Below the pieces are notes generated by a model. That model had not been told where the DNA came from. It worked only from the letters and a program-made list of their open reading frames with translations, and ran no database searches. A program made the position numbers and the translations under genes. Positions 25,704 through 34,290 of a DNA stretch of 64,000 nt are shown here, piece after piece (within the stretch, counting starts at the first letter, position 1; each line of letters opens with the position of its first letter). Source of the DNA: Achromobacter aegrifaciens (GTDB lineage: Bacteria > Pseudomonadota > Gammaproteobacteria > Burkholderiales > Burkholderiaceae_B); contig NZ_CADIJY010000002.1 in the NCBI RefSeq assembly GCF_902859735.1, forward strand, positions 682,001 to 746,000, read 5' to 3'.

Positions 25704-26474
25704 TTAAGGCGCCGACCAGCCCATGGGCAGGTTCGCTCGGATCAACCACCCCGCGATGGAAATCCGCGGCGCGATATCGGGCATGGGGTCGCCGGGACCG
25801 AACCAGCGCGCATCGGCGATCTCGTCTTCCTGCACGCGTATGTCGCCGGACACGTAGTCCGCTGTGAACGCGACCATGAGCGAATGCGGGAACGGCCAGG
25901 ACTGGCTGCCGAAATACTGCAGGTTGCCGACCTTCAGGCCGACTTCCTCGTGGACCTCGCGGTGGATGGTCTGCTCGATGCTTTCGCCGGGTTCGACGAA
26001 GCCGGCCAGCGCGGTATAGCGCGAGGTCGCGGTGGTGGTATGGCGTGCCAGCAGGATGCTGTCGCCCTTGCGGATCAGCACCATCATGGCGGGCGAAATG
26101 CGCGGATAGGCCGAAAAACCGCAGGACGGGCAACGCAGACAGAATTCGGTGGGCACCCGCTCCGCCGGCGTACCGCAGACGCCGCAGAACCGGTGCGTGC
26201 GCGCCCATTCGGCGATCTGGTAGGCGCGTCCGGCCAGCGCCATGCGCTCGTCATCCAGCACGCCAAAGAGCGAACGCAGCTTCCTGAACGCATAGCCTTG
26301 CGGCGGCTCCACGCCCGGATCCACGTGCACGGTGCGGTACGGCGAACCGGGCAGCGTCCAGATCGGCTGCAGGGCCGTGGCCGCCACGCCTATCCGTACA
26401 CACAATGCAGTGTCCGGCAGGACGGCCGAAGTCTCTTCCACCAACAACTCATCACGACGAAAAACGAAGTTCAC
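25704..26474 (-). CDS. nudC: NADH pyrophosphatase / NAD-cap RNA hydrolase
   Basis: Nudix hydrolase of 256 residues, matching E. coli NudC in length. A zinc ribbon is present (FCGVCG, then CLRCPSCG). The Nudix box is GFVEPGESIEQTIHREVHEE followed by VGL. The downstream NudC signature SQSWPFPHS differs from the usual SQPWPFP by one residue. It hydrolyses NADH and removes NAD caps from RNA in known members. The start is GTG at 26474 (VNFVFRRDELLVEE) with GAGG upstream; the frame to 26639 is not supported. Confidence 0.95.
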   Translation of the reverse strand: MNFVFRRDELLVEETSAVLPDTALCVRIGVAATALQPIWTLPGSPYRTVHVDPGVEPPQGYAFRKLRSLFGVLDDERMALAGRAYQIAEWARTHRFCGVCGTPAERVPTEFCLRCPSCGFSAYPRISPAMMVLIRKGDSILLARHTTTATSRYTALAGFVEPGESIEQTIHREVHEEVGLKVGNLQYFGSQSWPFPHSLMVAFTADYVSGDIRVQEDEIADARWFGPGDPMPDIAPRISIAGWLIRANLPMGWSAP

Positions 26475-26745
26475 ACATGCCTCGGCATCACGCTTTCGAT
26501 AGCGCAATGTTAGAAGAAAAACGGCTGCCGCAATGCGTTTGCGCAAAGATTGAACCCTCAATGATCGGCAGTGCGCACGCCTGTTAGGAATAACCCGTAA
26601 AGACGCGATTTCGCGCGCCCCGCCGCCGCATAGCAACATAGAATGGCACGGCTTTTCAGCTGCGCGTCATCGCCGCGGCGCTCTCTTTTTCGCAATGCCT
26701 ATCGGGCACAACCCGGCTTCACCATTCGCAAAGAAGGACCCACCC

Positions 26746-27720
26746 ATGCACAAGAAAATCTCCCTGCTCGCCGGCAGCATCGTCCTGGCGTTCAGCGCAG
26801 GCGCACAGGCCCAAACCAAATGGGATCTGCCCACGGCCTACCCGGCCAGCAACTTCCACGTCGAGAACCTGACCACCTTCGTCAAGGACGTGGACACGCT
26901 GTCCGAGGGCAAGCTGAAGATCACGCTGCACAACAACGCCTCGCTGTACAAGGCGCCCGAGATCAAGCGCGCCGTGCAAGGCAACCAGGCGCAGATCGGC
27001 GAGATCCTGCTGACCAACTTTGCGAACGAAGACCCGATCTACGAACTGGACGGCCTGCCCTTCCTGGCCACCGGCTATGACGCGTCGTTCAAGCTCTACC
27101 AGGCGCAGAAGCCCTTCCTCGAAAAGAAGCTGAACGCGCACGGCATGACGCTGCTGTACGCGGTGGCCTGGCCGCCCCAGGGCATCTTCGCCAACAAGGA
27201 CATCAAGCAGATCAGCGACATGAAGGGCCTGAAGTGGCGCGCCTACAGCCCGGTGACGGCCAAGATCGCCGAACTGGTCGGCGCGCAGCCCGTCACGGTG
27301 CAGCAGGCTGAATTGGCCCAGGCCATGGCCACCGGCGTGATCGATTCTTACATGTCCTCGGCGTCGACCGGCTACGACACCAAGACCTACGAGTACATCA
27401 AGAAGTTCTACGACACCCAGGCCTGGCTGCCGAAGAACGCCATCATCGTCAACAAGAAGGCGTTCGACGCGCTCGACCCCGCGGCCCAAGCCGCCTTGAA
27501 GAAGGCTGGCGCGCAAGCCGAGGAACGCGGCTGGAAGCTGTCGCAGGAAAAGAACAAGTGGTATCAGGCGGAACTGGCCAAGAACGGCATGGAAACCATC
27601 CAGCCCACGGTTGAGCTGAAGGAAGGCCTGTCCGTGATCGGCAAGCGCATGCTGGACGACTGGCTGAAGAAGGCTGGCGCCGACGGCCAGGCCATGATCG
27701 ACGCCTACAAGAAGCAGTGA
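26746..27720 (+). CDS. TRAP transporter substrate-binding protein (DctP type)
   Basis: Periplasmic binding protein of 324 residues. A signal peptide (MHKKISLLAGSIVLAFSAGA, cleaved near AQAQTK) leads into the DctP fold. The conserved Arg that binds substrate carboxylates is expected around MKGLKWRAYSPVTAKIAELV. The start at 26746 has AAGGA upstream. It is the first gene of a complete TRAP operon (binding protein, small and large permease). The substrate is unknown, but most DctP proteins bind organic acids. Confidence 0.92.
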   Translation: MHKKISLLAGSIVLAFSAGAQAQTKWDLPTAYPASNFHVENLTTFVKDVDTLSEGKLKITLHNNASLYKAPEIKRAVQGNQAQIGEILLTNFANEDPIYELDGLPFLATGYDASFKLYQAQKPFLEKKLNAHGMTLLYAVAWPPQGIFANKDIKQISDMKGLKWRAYSPVTAKIAELVGAQPVTVQQAELAQAMATGVIDSYMSSASTGYDTKTYEYIKKFYDTQAWLPKNAIIVNKKAFDALDPAAQAALKKAGAQAEERGWKLSQEKNKWYQAELAKNGMETIQPTVELKEGLSVIGKRMLDDWLKKAGADGQAMIDAYKKQ

Positions 27721-27727
27721 TATTTCC

Positions 27728-28228
27728 ATGCGCCGCTTTCTAGATGGTCTTTACGGCGCGGCCGGCCTGCTGGCCGGCCTGTGCACGATCGGCGTCCTGG
27801 TGTCGGTGCTGGCCGCGATCATCGCGCGCCAGCTCAGCATGAACATACCCGGCACGGACGCCTATGCCGGGTATTTCATGGCCGCCGCCGGGTTTCTCGC
27901 CCTTGCCAGTACGTTCAAGCACGGCGAACACATCCGCGTGACGCTGCTGCTCAATTCGCTCAAGCCCGCCGCAGGCCGCAAGCTGGATATCTTCGCCCTG
28001 GCGGTCGGCTGCCTGCTGGCGTCCGCCTTCGCGTTCTTCAGCATCAAGCTGACCTACGACTCCTGGCAGTTCAACGACATCTCCACGTCCAACGACGCCA
28101 CGCCGCTCTGGATCCCCCAGCTCAGCATGGCCGTGGGCACGGTGCTGTTCCTGGTCGCCCTGATCGACGAGCTGATCCGACGCTCACGCGGCCTGGCCGC
28201 CGCCACTTCGCAGCAAACCCATGAATGA
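27728..28228 (+). CDS. TRAP transporter small permease (DctQ type)
   Basis: A 166-residue inner-membrane protein with about four hydrophobic segments. The DctQ pattern is visible: ISTSNDATPLWIPQLSMAVG before the last helix, and a FKHGEHIRVTLLLNSL loop after the second. It starts 7 bases after the binding-protein gene and overlaps the large permease gene by 8 bases, so it is translated as part of the same operon. Confidence 0.92.
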   Translation: MRRFLDGLYGAAGLLAGLCTIGVLVSVLAAIIARQLSMNIPGTDAYAGYFMAAAGFLALASTFKHGEHIRVTLLLNSLKPAAGRKLDIFALAVGCLLASAFAFFSIKLTYDSWQFNDISTSNDATPLWIPQLSMAVGTVLFLVALIDELIRRSRGLAAATSQQTHE

Positions 28229-29522
28229 ACTACTCGTCATAACCCTATTGGTCGTCTCGATCTTCGCGCTGCTGGGCTGCGGGGTCTGGGTCGGCCTGAC
28301 CCTGGCGGGCACCGCCTGGATCGGCATGGAGATCTTCTCCAGCCGGCCCGCGGGCGATGCCATGGCCGTCACCATCTGGGGCGCGTCGTCCAGCTGGACC
28401 CTGACCGCCCTGCCGCTGTTTCTGTGGATGGGCGAAATCCTGTTCCGCACTCGGCTGTCGGAAGACCTGTTCAAGGGCCTCGCCCCCTGGCTCAACCGCC
28501 TGCCCGGGCGGCTGCTGCACACCAATGTGATCGGCTGCGCCATCTTCGCGGCGGTCTCGGGCTCGTCCGCGGCGACCTGCGCCACGGTCGGCAAGATGAC
28601 CATCCCGGAACTGACGCGCCGCGGCTACCCCGAGGACAAGATCCTGGGCACGCTGTCGGGCGCCGGCACGCTGGGCCTGCTGATCCCGCCTTCCATCATC
28701 ATGATCGTGTACGGCGTGGCGGCGGACGTGTCCATCGCAAAGCTGTTCATCGCGGGCATCGTGCCGGGAATCTTGCTGGCCTTGCTGTTCATGGGCTACA
28801 TCGCCTGGTGGGCGATCCGCAATCCCGGCCAGGTTCCGGCGGCCGACCCCGGCCTGACGTTGCTGGAGAAGCTGTCGCGCTCGCGCCATCTGATCCCCGT
28901 GATGCTCCTGATCGGCGCGGTGCTGGGCTCCATCTATACCGGCATCGCCACCGCCACGGAAGCGGCGGCCGTCGGCGTGGTGGGCGCGCTGATCCTCTCG
29001 GCGCTGCAGGGATCGCTGAACCGCTCCACCTTCATGCAGTCGCTGCTGGGCGCCACCCGGCTGTACTGCATGATTGCGCTGATCCTGGCGGGCGCGCAGT
29101 TCCTGACGCTGGCCATGGGCTATATCGGCCTGCCGCGCGCGCTGGCCGAATGGATCGGAGGCCTGGGCCTGTCGCAGTTCGGGCTGATCATGGCCTTGAT
29201 GGTGTTCTTCATCGTCCTGGGCTGCTTCCTGGACGGCATCTCCATCGTCGTGCTGACCATGGGCGTGCTGCTGCCCACGGTGCAGGCCGCCGGCATCGAC
29301 CTGATCTGGTTCGGCATCTTCATCGTGTTCGTTGTAGAAATGGCACAGATCACGCCGCCGGTCGGGTTCAACCTGTTCGTGCTTTCCGGCATGAGCGGCA
29401 GGGAGCTGCCCTACATCGCGCGCGCCTCGCTGCCTATGTTCTTCCTGATGATCCTGGCCGTGCTGCTGCTCTATGCCGTGCCTGGCATAGCGACATGGCT
29501 GCCGCTGCACATGACGCTGTAG
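28221..29522 (+). CDS. TRAP transporter large permease (DctM type)
   Basis: A 433-residue sodium-driven permease with about 12 membrane segments. DctM signatures include AAVSGSSAATCATVGKMTIP, GYPEDKILGTLSGAGTLGLL followed by IPPSIIMIVYG, and the late EMAQITPPVGFNLFVLSGM. It forms the transport pore with the DctQ subunit encoded just before it. A strong terminator follows the stop. Confidence 0.94.
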   Translation: MNELLVITLLVVSIFALLGCGVWVGLTLAGTAWIGMEIFSSRPAGDAMAVTIWGASSSWTLTALPLFLWMGEILFRTRLSEDLFKGLAPWLNRLPGRLLHTNVIGCAIFAAVSGSSAATCATVGKMTIPELTRRGYPEDKILGTLSGAGTLGLLIPPSIIMIVYGVAADVSIAKLFIAGIVPGILLALLFMGYIAWWAIRNPGQVPAADPGLTLLEKLSRSRHLIPVMLLIGAVLGSIYTGIATATEAAAVGVVGALILSALQGSLNRSTFMQSLLGATRLYCMIALILAGAQFLTLAMGYIGLPRALAEWIGGLGLSQFGLIMALMVFFIVLGCFLDGISIVVLTMGVLLPTVQAAGIDLIWFGIFIVFVVEMAQITPPVGFNLFVLSGMSGRELPYIARASLPMFFLMILAVLLLYAVPGIATWLPLHMTL

Positions 29523-29537
29523 GACGACGTCACCCTG

Positions 29538-29568
29538 AAAACCCCGTTTCTGAAACGGGGTTTTTTTT
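29538..29568 (+). terminator. intrinsic terminator after the TRAP operon
   Basis: AACCCCGTTTC (29540-29550) pairs with GAAACGGGGTT (29552-29562), and the T run continues to 29568. This is a textbook terminator; the leading A residues could also support leftward termination. Confidence 0.93.
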
Positions 29569-29704
29569 CGCCAGGGCTGGCGCCCTACCCGCTCCCCCTG
29601 TTTTGCCGTCCTGTAAACCAGGGAAAACTCCAAAAAACAACAGGTGTTGTTCGTGCCCCAGTTTTTCTAGAATTCCCTGGCGCTGCTACGTTGCAACATT
29701 ACAG

Positions 29705-29722
29705 CGTATATGTGCATATGCG
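29705..29722. promoter_or_regulatory. near-palindrome upstream of the porin gene
   Basis: CGTATATG and CATATGCG flank a central TG; the arms match at 7 of 8 positions. It sits about 135 bases upstream of the porin ATG, beside AT-rich promoter-like sequence. It is a candidate operator for porin regulation. Confidence 0.4.
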
Positions 29723-29770
29723 GCCATCGCCCGGACCCGCGCTTACCGTAAGCGTCGGTGCGACGGCCCA

Positions 29771-29817
29771 GCGCCTGACGATCCGCCAGGCGCAAACAGC
29801 CGGGCCAAAAGCCCGGC
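29771..29817 (+). promoter_or_regulatory. tandem hairpins in the porin mRNA leader
   Basis: Hairpin one pairs GCGCCTG (29771-29777) with CAGGCGC (29787-29793). Hairpin two pairs GCCGGGC (29799-29805) with GCCCGGC (29811-29817). They end about 23 bases before the ribosome site AGGAGG. Stable 5' stems commonly lengthen porin mRNA half-life or serve as small-RNA targets. Confidence 0.5.
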
Positions 29818-29856
29818 GCCACTAAAAAATAGCGCTACCCAGGAGGAGCCCCCAGC

Positions 29857-30927
29857 ATGAAACGCATTACCCTATCCCTCGCCCTTGCAAGCCTGGGCCT
29901 GGCCGCCGGCGCGGCCCAAGCCGAAACCAGCGTCACCCTGTACGGCATCGCCGACGTCAGCATCCGCTACCTGAGCACCAGCGCCGGCAGCGTCGGCCAA
30001 GACGGCAGCCGCGTGTCGATGGAGAACGGCGCCATCTCCAACAGCCGTTGGGGCCTGCGCGGCTCCGAAGACCTGGGCGACGGCAACCGCGCCTTCTTCC
30101 GCCTGGAAAACGGCTTCAACATGCAGAACGGCCGCGGCTCGGATCCGTCCAAGACGTTCAGCCGCCTGGCCTACATCGGCCTGGACGGCGGCAGCATCGG
30201 CGCGCTGACCCTGGGTCTGCAGAACACCCCGATGTTCGACCTGCTGGCTGACTACTTCGACCCGCTGACCGTGGGCAACTACGACCAGAACGCCTGGCTG
30301 CCCGCCGCCATGTCGCGCGTGCGCACCAACAACATGACCAAGTACTCCAACACCATCGGAGACCTGGCTTTCGTGCTGTCCTGGGCCAACGGCGACGACT
30401 ACAACGACCATAAGGCCGGCCAGCAGTACGGCGCCAGCCTGCGCTACACGGTCGGCAAGCTGGGCCTGGGCGCTGCCTATCAGCAGACCTACGACGGCAC
30501 GGATTCCGATCTGCGCCAGCGCGTCTGGAACCTGAACGCCTCCTACCAGTTCGAAGCCGCCAAGGTCTTCGCCGGCTACTACAACGGCCGCGACGAAACC
30601 GGCTGGGTCAACGCCGTCATGGGCGGCGAACAGGCGCCCGGCCTGAATCGCAAGGACAACGGCTACTTCGCCGGCGTCACCTGGCAGGCCACGCCGCGCT
30701 GGGCCATCACCGGCGCCGCCTACTACGACCAGAGCAAGAACGTGGTCGAAGATGGCGACAAGGGCAAGCGCTACGCGCTGGTCGCCGTGGCCGAGTACTC
30801 GCTGTCCAAGCGCTCGCAGATCTACGGCACCGTCGACTGGAACAAGGTCAACGATGCCGCCAGCGGCGAAATCGCCGGCAAGACCAGCCAGCTCGGCGCC
30901 GCAGTGGGCTTCCGCCACATCTTCTGA
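29857..30927 (+). CDS. outer membrane porin (Gram-negative, betaproteobacterial type)
   Basis: A 356-residue precursor with a signal peptide (MKRITLSLALASLGLAAGAA, cleaved near AQAE). The mature N terminus SVTLYGIADVSIRYL is typical of trimeric 16-strand porins of Burkholderiales. The conserved RWGLRGSEDLGDGNRAFFRL block is present, and the protein ends in the Phe required for outer-membrane assembly (GFRHIF). It should form a general diffusion pore. It follows a TRAP transporter operon but has its own promoter region and a structured leader. Confidence 0.95.
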   Translation: MKRITLSLALASLGLAAGAAQAETSVTLYGIADVSIRYLSTSAGSVGQDGSRVSMENGAISNSRWGLRGSEDLGDGNRAFFRLENGFNMQNGRGSDPSKTFSRLAYIGLDGGSIGALTLGLQNTPMFDLLADYFDPLTVGNYDQNAWLPAAMSRVRTNNMTKYSNTIGDLAFVLSWANGDDYNDHKAGQQYGASLRYTVGKLGLGAAYQQTYDGTDSDLRQRVWNLNASYQFEAAKVFAGYYNGRDETGWVNAVMGGEQAPGLNRKDNGYFAGVTWQATPRWAITGAAYYDQSKNVVEDGDKGKRYALVAVAEYSLSKRSQIYGTVDWNKVNDAASGEIAGKTSQLGAAVGFRHIF

Positions 30928-30934
30928 TGGCAGT

Positions 30935-30969
30935 CCGCGCCGGATGCCATGTGCGTCCGGCGCGGTTTC
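30935..30969 (+). terminator. terminator after the porin gene
   Basis: Perfect 10-bp stem CCGCGCCGGA (30935-30944) with TCCGGCGCGG (30956-30965), followed by a short TTT. It lies 7 bases after the stop codon. Confidence 0.75.
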
Positions 30970-30984
30970 GTCACGCCCCCATCC

Positions 30985-31704
30985 TCACATCCCCAGATAC
31001 GCCTTGCGCACCTCGTCCGAGGCTGCCAGTTCCGCCGCTTCGCCCGACAGCGCCACCCTGCCGCTCTGCATCACGTAGGCGCGCGCCGCGACTTCCAGCG
31101 CCTGGGCCATGTTCTGCTCCACCAGCAAGACCGACAGGCCGTCGTCGCGGTTCAAGGCGGCCAACGCGTCGAATACCTGTTCCACCAGCAGGGGCGACAG
31201 GCCCAGGCTGGGCTCGTCTATCAGGAGCAGGCGCGGCCCGCTCATCAGCGCGCGGCCGATAGCCAGCATCTGCCGCTCGCCGCCCGACATGGTTCCGGCC
31301 AGCTGCGTGCGACGCTCCTTCAGGCGCGGGAACAAGGCATAGACCCGCTCCAGGCGTTCCCCGTACACGCGCTCATCGCGCACCGTATAGGCGCCCAGGC
31401 GCAGGTTCTGTTCCACGGGTTGGCGCGCGAAGACGCGGGCGCCTTCGGGGATCATGGAAATGCCCTGGGTCACCAGCCTGTCCGGCGGGGTGCCAGTGAT
31501 GTCCCGGCCTTCGAAAACTACCCGGCCGCTCTTGGGCTTGACCGACCCGACGATCGCCATCAGGGTGCTGGATTTGCCCGCGCCGTTGGCGCCCAGCAGC
31601 GCAGCGATTTCGCCCGGCCTGACCTCCAGCGACAAGCCGCGCACCGCCTGCACGCCGCCGTAGGCCACGCTCAGGTCTTCCACTTTCAGCATCGCATCAG
31701 GCAC
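30985..31704 (-). CDS. livF: branched-chain amino acid-type ABC transporter ATP-binding protein (LivF)
   Basis: ATPase of the hydrophobic amino acid uptake family, 239 residues. Walker A is GANGAGKSS, the signature MSGGERQMLAIGRAL, and Walker B LLLIDEPSLGLSP, followed by LLVEQN. The start is GTG at 31704, with GGGGAG 9 bases upstream; the internal ATG at 31692 lacks a ribosome site. It overlaps the livG stop by 8 bases and is the last gene of the five-gene Liv-type operon. Members of this family carry many amides, amino acids and urea as well as leucine, so the substrate is open. Confidence 0.94.
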   Translation of the reverse strand: MPDAMLKVEDLSVAYGGVQAVRGLSLEVRPGEIAALLGANGAGKSSTLMAIVGSVKPKSGRVVFEGRDITGTPPDRLVTQGISMIPEGARVFARQPVEQNLRLGAYTVRDERVYGERLERVYALFPRLKERRTQLAGTMSGGERQMLAIGRALMSGPRLLLIDEPSLGLSPLLVEQVFDALAALNRDDGLSVLLVEQNMAQALEVAARAYVMQSGRVALSGEAAELAASDEVRKAYLGM

Positions 31705-32419
31705 GGTGCTTTCTCCCCAGATAGGCTTCGATCACAGCCGGGTCGCGCACGATTTCCTGCGGCGCGCCCTCGGCGATCATCTGGCCGAAGTTCAGCACCA
31801 GCACCCGCTGCGCCAGCCGCATGACCACCTCCAGCACATGCTCCACGATGATGAGCGTGACGCCCGACGCGTGGATGCCTCGCAGGATCTCGGACAGGGC
31901 GATGGCCTCGGCCGGATTCAGGCCGCCCGCCACTTCGTCCAGCAGCAGCATGCGCGGCTCGGTGGCCAGCGCCCGGGCCAGCTCGACCCGCTTCTGTCCC
32001 GCCACATTGAGTTCGGACGCCCTCACGTCGGCGCGCTCGGCCAGGCCCACCAGTTCCAGCACACGGGCCGATTCGCGGCGCGCGTCCTGCAGGCGCGGAT
32101 GGCGCAACAGCGCGCCGACCATGGCGTTTTCCAACACCGTCATCTGTCCGAAGCTGCGCGGGATCTGATAAGTGCGCACCAGGCCCATGGCGGCCACCTG
32201 TTCGGGCCGCCGGCCTATCATCGACTGGCCGTCGAAGGTCACCGAGCCTGAGGTGGGCTCGTGGTGCCCCACCAGGCCGTTGAACAAGGTGCTCTTGCCC
32301 GCCCCGTTCGGGCCGATGATGGCGACGATCTCGCCCGCCTCGACCGACAGCGAGATGTCCTTGTTCGCGACCAGGCCGCCGAATTGCTTGGTCAGGTTCT
32401 TAACGTCCAGCAGAGCCAC
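31697..32419 (-). CDS. livG: branched-chain amino acid-type ABC transporter ATP-binding protein (LivG)
   Basis: Second ATPase, 240 residues, with Walker A GPNGAGKST and Walker B LLLDEVAGGLNPAE. The ABC signature is LNVAGQKRVELARAL; Ala replaces the usual Ser-Gly pattern (VAGQ instead of SxGQ), a small departure worth noting. The start is GTG at 32419 with GAGGAGG 5 bases upstream. It overlaps livM by 20 bases and livF by 8, so the operon is tightly packed and probably translationally coupled. Confidence 0.93.
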   Translation of the reverse strand: MALLDVKNLTKQFGGLVANKDISLSVEAGEIVAIIGPNGAGKSTLFNGLVGHHEPTSGSVTFDGQSMIGRRPEQVAAMGLVRTYQIPRSFGQMTVLENAMVGALLRHPRLQDARRESARVLELVGLAERADVRASELNVAGQKRVELARALATEPRMLLLDEVAGGLNPAEAIALSEILRGIHASGVTLIIVEHVLEVVMRLAQRVLVLNFGQMIAEGAPQEIVRDPAVIEAYLGRKHRA

Positions 32420-33389
32420 GGCGCCTCCTCAGTGTGACCAGCCCGCCCGGCAGGAACATGGTGACCAACAAAATAGCCAGGCCGAAAACCAGCAGGTCCA
32501 GGCCCATGCCCGAACTGCCCCACAGCACGCGCGTGCCCTCGGATAGCGGCAGCAACACGGCCGCGCCCAGCCACGGGCCGATCAGCGTGCCGACCCCGCC
32601 CAGGATGGTCACCAGCACGACCTGCACCGACATCGTCAGGTTGAACATGGATTCCGGATCGATGAAGCCCACGTACATGGCGAAGAAGCCGCCCCATACG
32701 CCGGTCATGCCCGCCGACATCACGAAAGCCAGCATCTTGTAGCGGTCCGCAGGCACGCCCAGGCTGCGCGAGGCCGCCTCGTCGCCGTTGATGGCGCGCC
32801 AATAGAAGCCGGTCTTGGAATGCACCAGGAAGAACGTGGCGCAGAAGGTCAGGAAGGCCAGGCCCACCGCGATCCAGTAGTACGGCACCTTGCTGCGGAA
32901 CAGCAACATCCAGGCGGCGTCGCCGATGGGCGCCTCCAGGCCGACCGCGCCGCCCGCCCATTCCCAGTTGATCATCAGCAGCAGGCCGATCTGCAGCAGC
33001 GCGATGGTGGCCATGGCGAAGTAGTGGCCGGACAGCCGCAGCGTAGGTCCGCCCACCAGCCAGGCCAGTCCGGCGCTGATCACCCCGCCTAGCGGGATGC
33101 CCAAGAGCGGCGTGAGCTTCAGATGGTGCAGGAGCAGCAAGGTGGTGTAACCCCCTACTCCCACGAACACGCTATGGCCAAACGAGATCCGCCCCAGGAA
33201 GCCGCCCACGAGGTTCCAGCACGCGCCCAGCGCGCCGAACATGATGGCCAGCAGCAGCACCTGCAGGGTGAAGGCGTCCTTTACCGCCAGCGGCACCAGG
33301 GCCATCAGGATGGCGGCCACGGCCGCGGCCAGGACCGGCCATTTGGGCACGCCGGCGGACGGGGTATCGATGTTGTCTGTCTTGTTCAT
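32400..33389 (-). CDS. livM: branched-chain amino acid-type ABC transporter permease (LivM)
   Basis: A 329-residue permease with about nine to ten membrane segments. The LivM signature GGFLGRISFGHSVFVGVGGY is present near residue 65, and the coupling region INGDEAASRSLGVPADRYKM occurs in the last third. The gene starts one base after the livH stop and its end overlaps livG by 20 bases. Confidence 0.93.
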   Translation of the reverse strand: MNKTDNIDTPSAGVPKWPVLAAAVAAILMALVPLAVKDAFTLQVLLLAIMFGALGACWNLVGGFLGRISFGHSVFVGVGGYTTLLLLHHLKLTPLLGIPLGGVISAGLAWLVGGPTLRLSGHYFAMATIALLQIGLLLMINWEWAGGAVGLEAPIGDAAWMLLFRSKVPYYWIAVGLAFLTFCATFFLVHSKTGFYWRAINGDEAASRSLGVPADRYKMLAFVMSAGMTGVWGGFFAMYVGFIDPESMFNLTMSVQVVLVTILGGVGTLIGPWLGAAVLLPLSEGTRVLWGSSGMGLDLLVFGLAILLVTMFLPGGLVTLRRRRGSAGR

Positions 33390-33390
33390 C

Positions 33391-34242
33391 TCACCACCGC
33401 CCGAACAGGCCGCGCGGCCGATACCAGAGAACCAGGATGAACAGGATGAAGACGCTCACCGTCTTCAAGGCCGGCGCGACGAAGTAACCCGTCATGGCTT
33501 CGATGATCCCGATCAGGATGCCCGCGATGAAGGCGCCCGGCAGCGAGCCGAAGCCGCCCATGCACACGGCCACGAAAGCCAGCAGGCCGAACACGGTGCC
33601 CACCGAGGGGAACACATAGAAGAAGGTGGTCAGCAAGGCGCCAGCCAGCCCCACCGCCGCGCTGCCCAGCATCCAGACCTGGGCGTTGACCCGGTCCGGC
33701 GAAATGCCCACCAGCGCCGCCACCTGGCGGTCTTCCGCCACGGCCTGCAAGGCATGGCCCCAGCGCGTGCGGTACACCAGGATGAACAACGCCACCACCA
33801 CCACCAGCGCGATCAGGCCCGTGACCACCTGGGGCCTGCCCAGCGAGATGCCGGCAACCGTGACGCTGCCCGACACCAGCGTGTCCGGCAGGCTGCGGTA
33901 GTCGGGGCTGAAGGCGATGAAGGCGATCTGGCGCAGCACCAACCCGAGGCCGAAGGTGGCCAGGATGACCGCCATCGCCGGCCCTTTCTGCAAGCGGCGG
34001 ATGATGAGCGCGTAGGTCAGGAAGCCGACGAAGGCAAGCACGATGGCCACCAGCGGCGCCGACAGCGTGGGATCGATGTGGCCCAGCGTGTAGAGCCAAT
34101 AGGCGGCATACATGCCCAGCATCAGGAACTCGCCATGGGCGAAGTTGATGACGTCGGTGATGCCCCATATCAGCGCCAGCCCCACCGCCACCGCGGCATA
34201 GATCAGGCCGTTGAACAGGCCTGCCGAGAGAGCTTCGAACAT
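33391..34242 (-). CDS. livH: branched-chain amino acid-type ABC transporter permease (LivH)
   Basis: A 283-residue permease with about eight membrane segments. The LivH pattern is ALSAGLFNGLIYAAVAVGLA, then LIWGITDVINFAHGEFLMLG. The coupling loop ALQAVAEDRQVAALVGISPD interacts with the ATPases. It starts 48 bases after the binding-protein gene and is followed at once by livM. Confidence 0.94.
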   Translation of the reverse strand: MFEALSAGLFNGLIYAAVAVGLALIWGITDVINFAHGEFLMLGMYAAYWLYTLGHIDPTLSAPLVAIVLAFVGFLTYALIIRRLQKGPAMAVILATFGLGLVLRQIAFIAFSPDYRSLPDTLVSGSVTVAGISLGRPQVVTGLIALVVVVALFILVYRTRWGHALQAVAEDRQVAALVGISPDRVNAQVWMLGSAAVGLAGALLTTFFYVFPSVGTVFGLLAFVAVCMGGFGSLPGAFIAGILIGIIEAMTGYFVAPALKTVSVFILFILVLWYRPRGLFGRW

Positions 34243-34290
34243 GGAGTGCTCCTCGCGGCAGGCCCCGCGGCCCGCCGCGTCAGACTATGT

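Larger units (their letters stand above)
29523..29856. other. intergenic region between the TRAP operon and the porin gene
   Basis: A 334-base gap with no credible gene. In order it holds the TRAP terminator (29538-29568), an AT-richer promoter region (about 29620-29725) containing an 18-bp near-palindrome, and a structured leader with two consecutive hairpins (29771-29817) just before the porin ribosome site AGGAGG. Confidence 0.6.
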
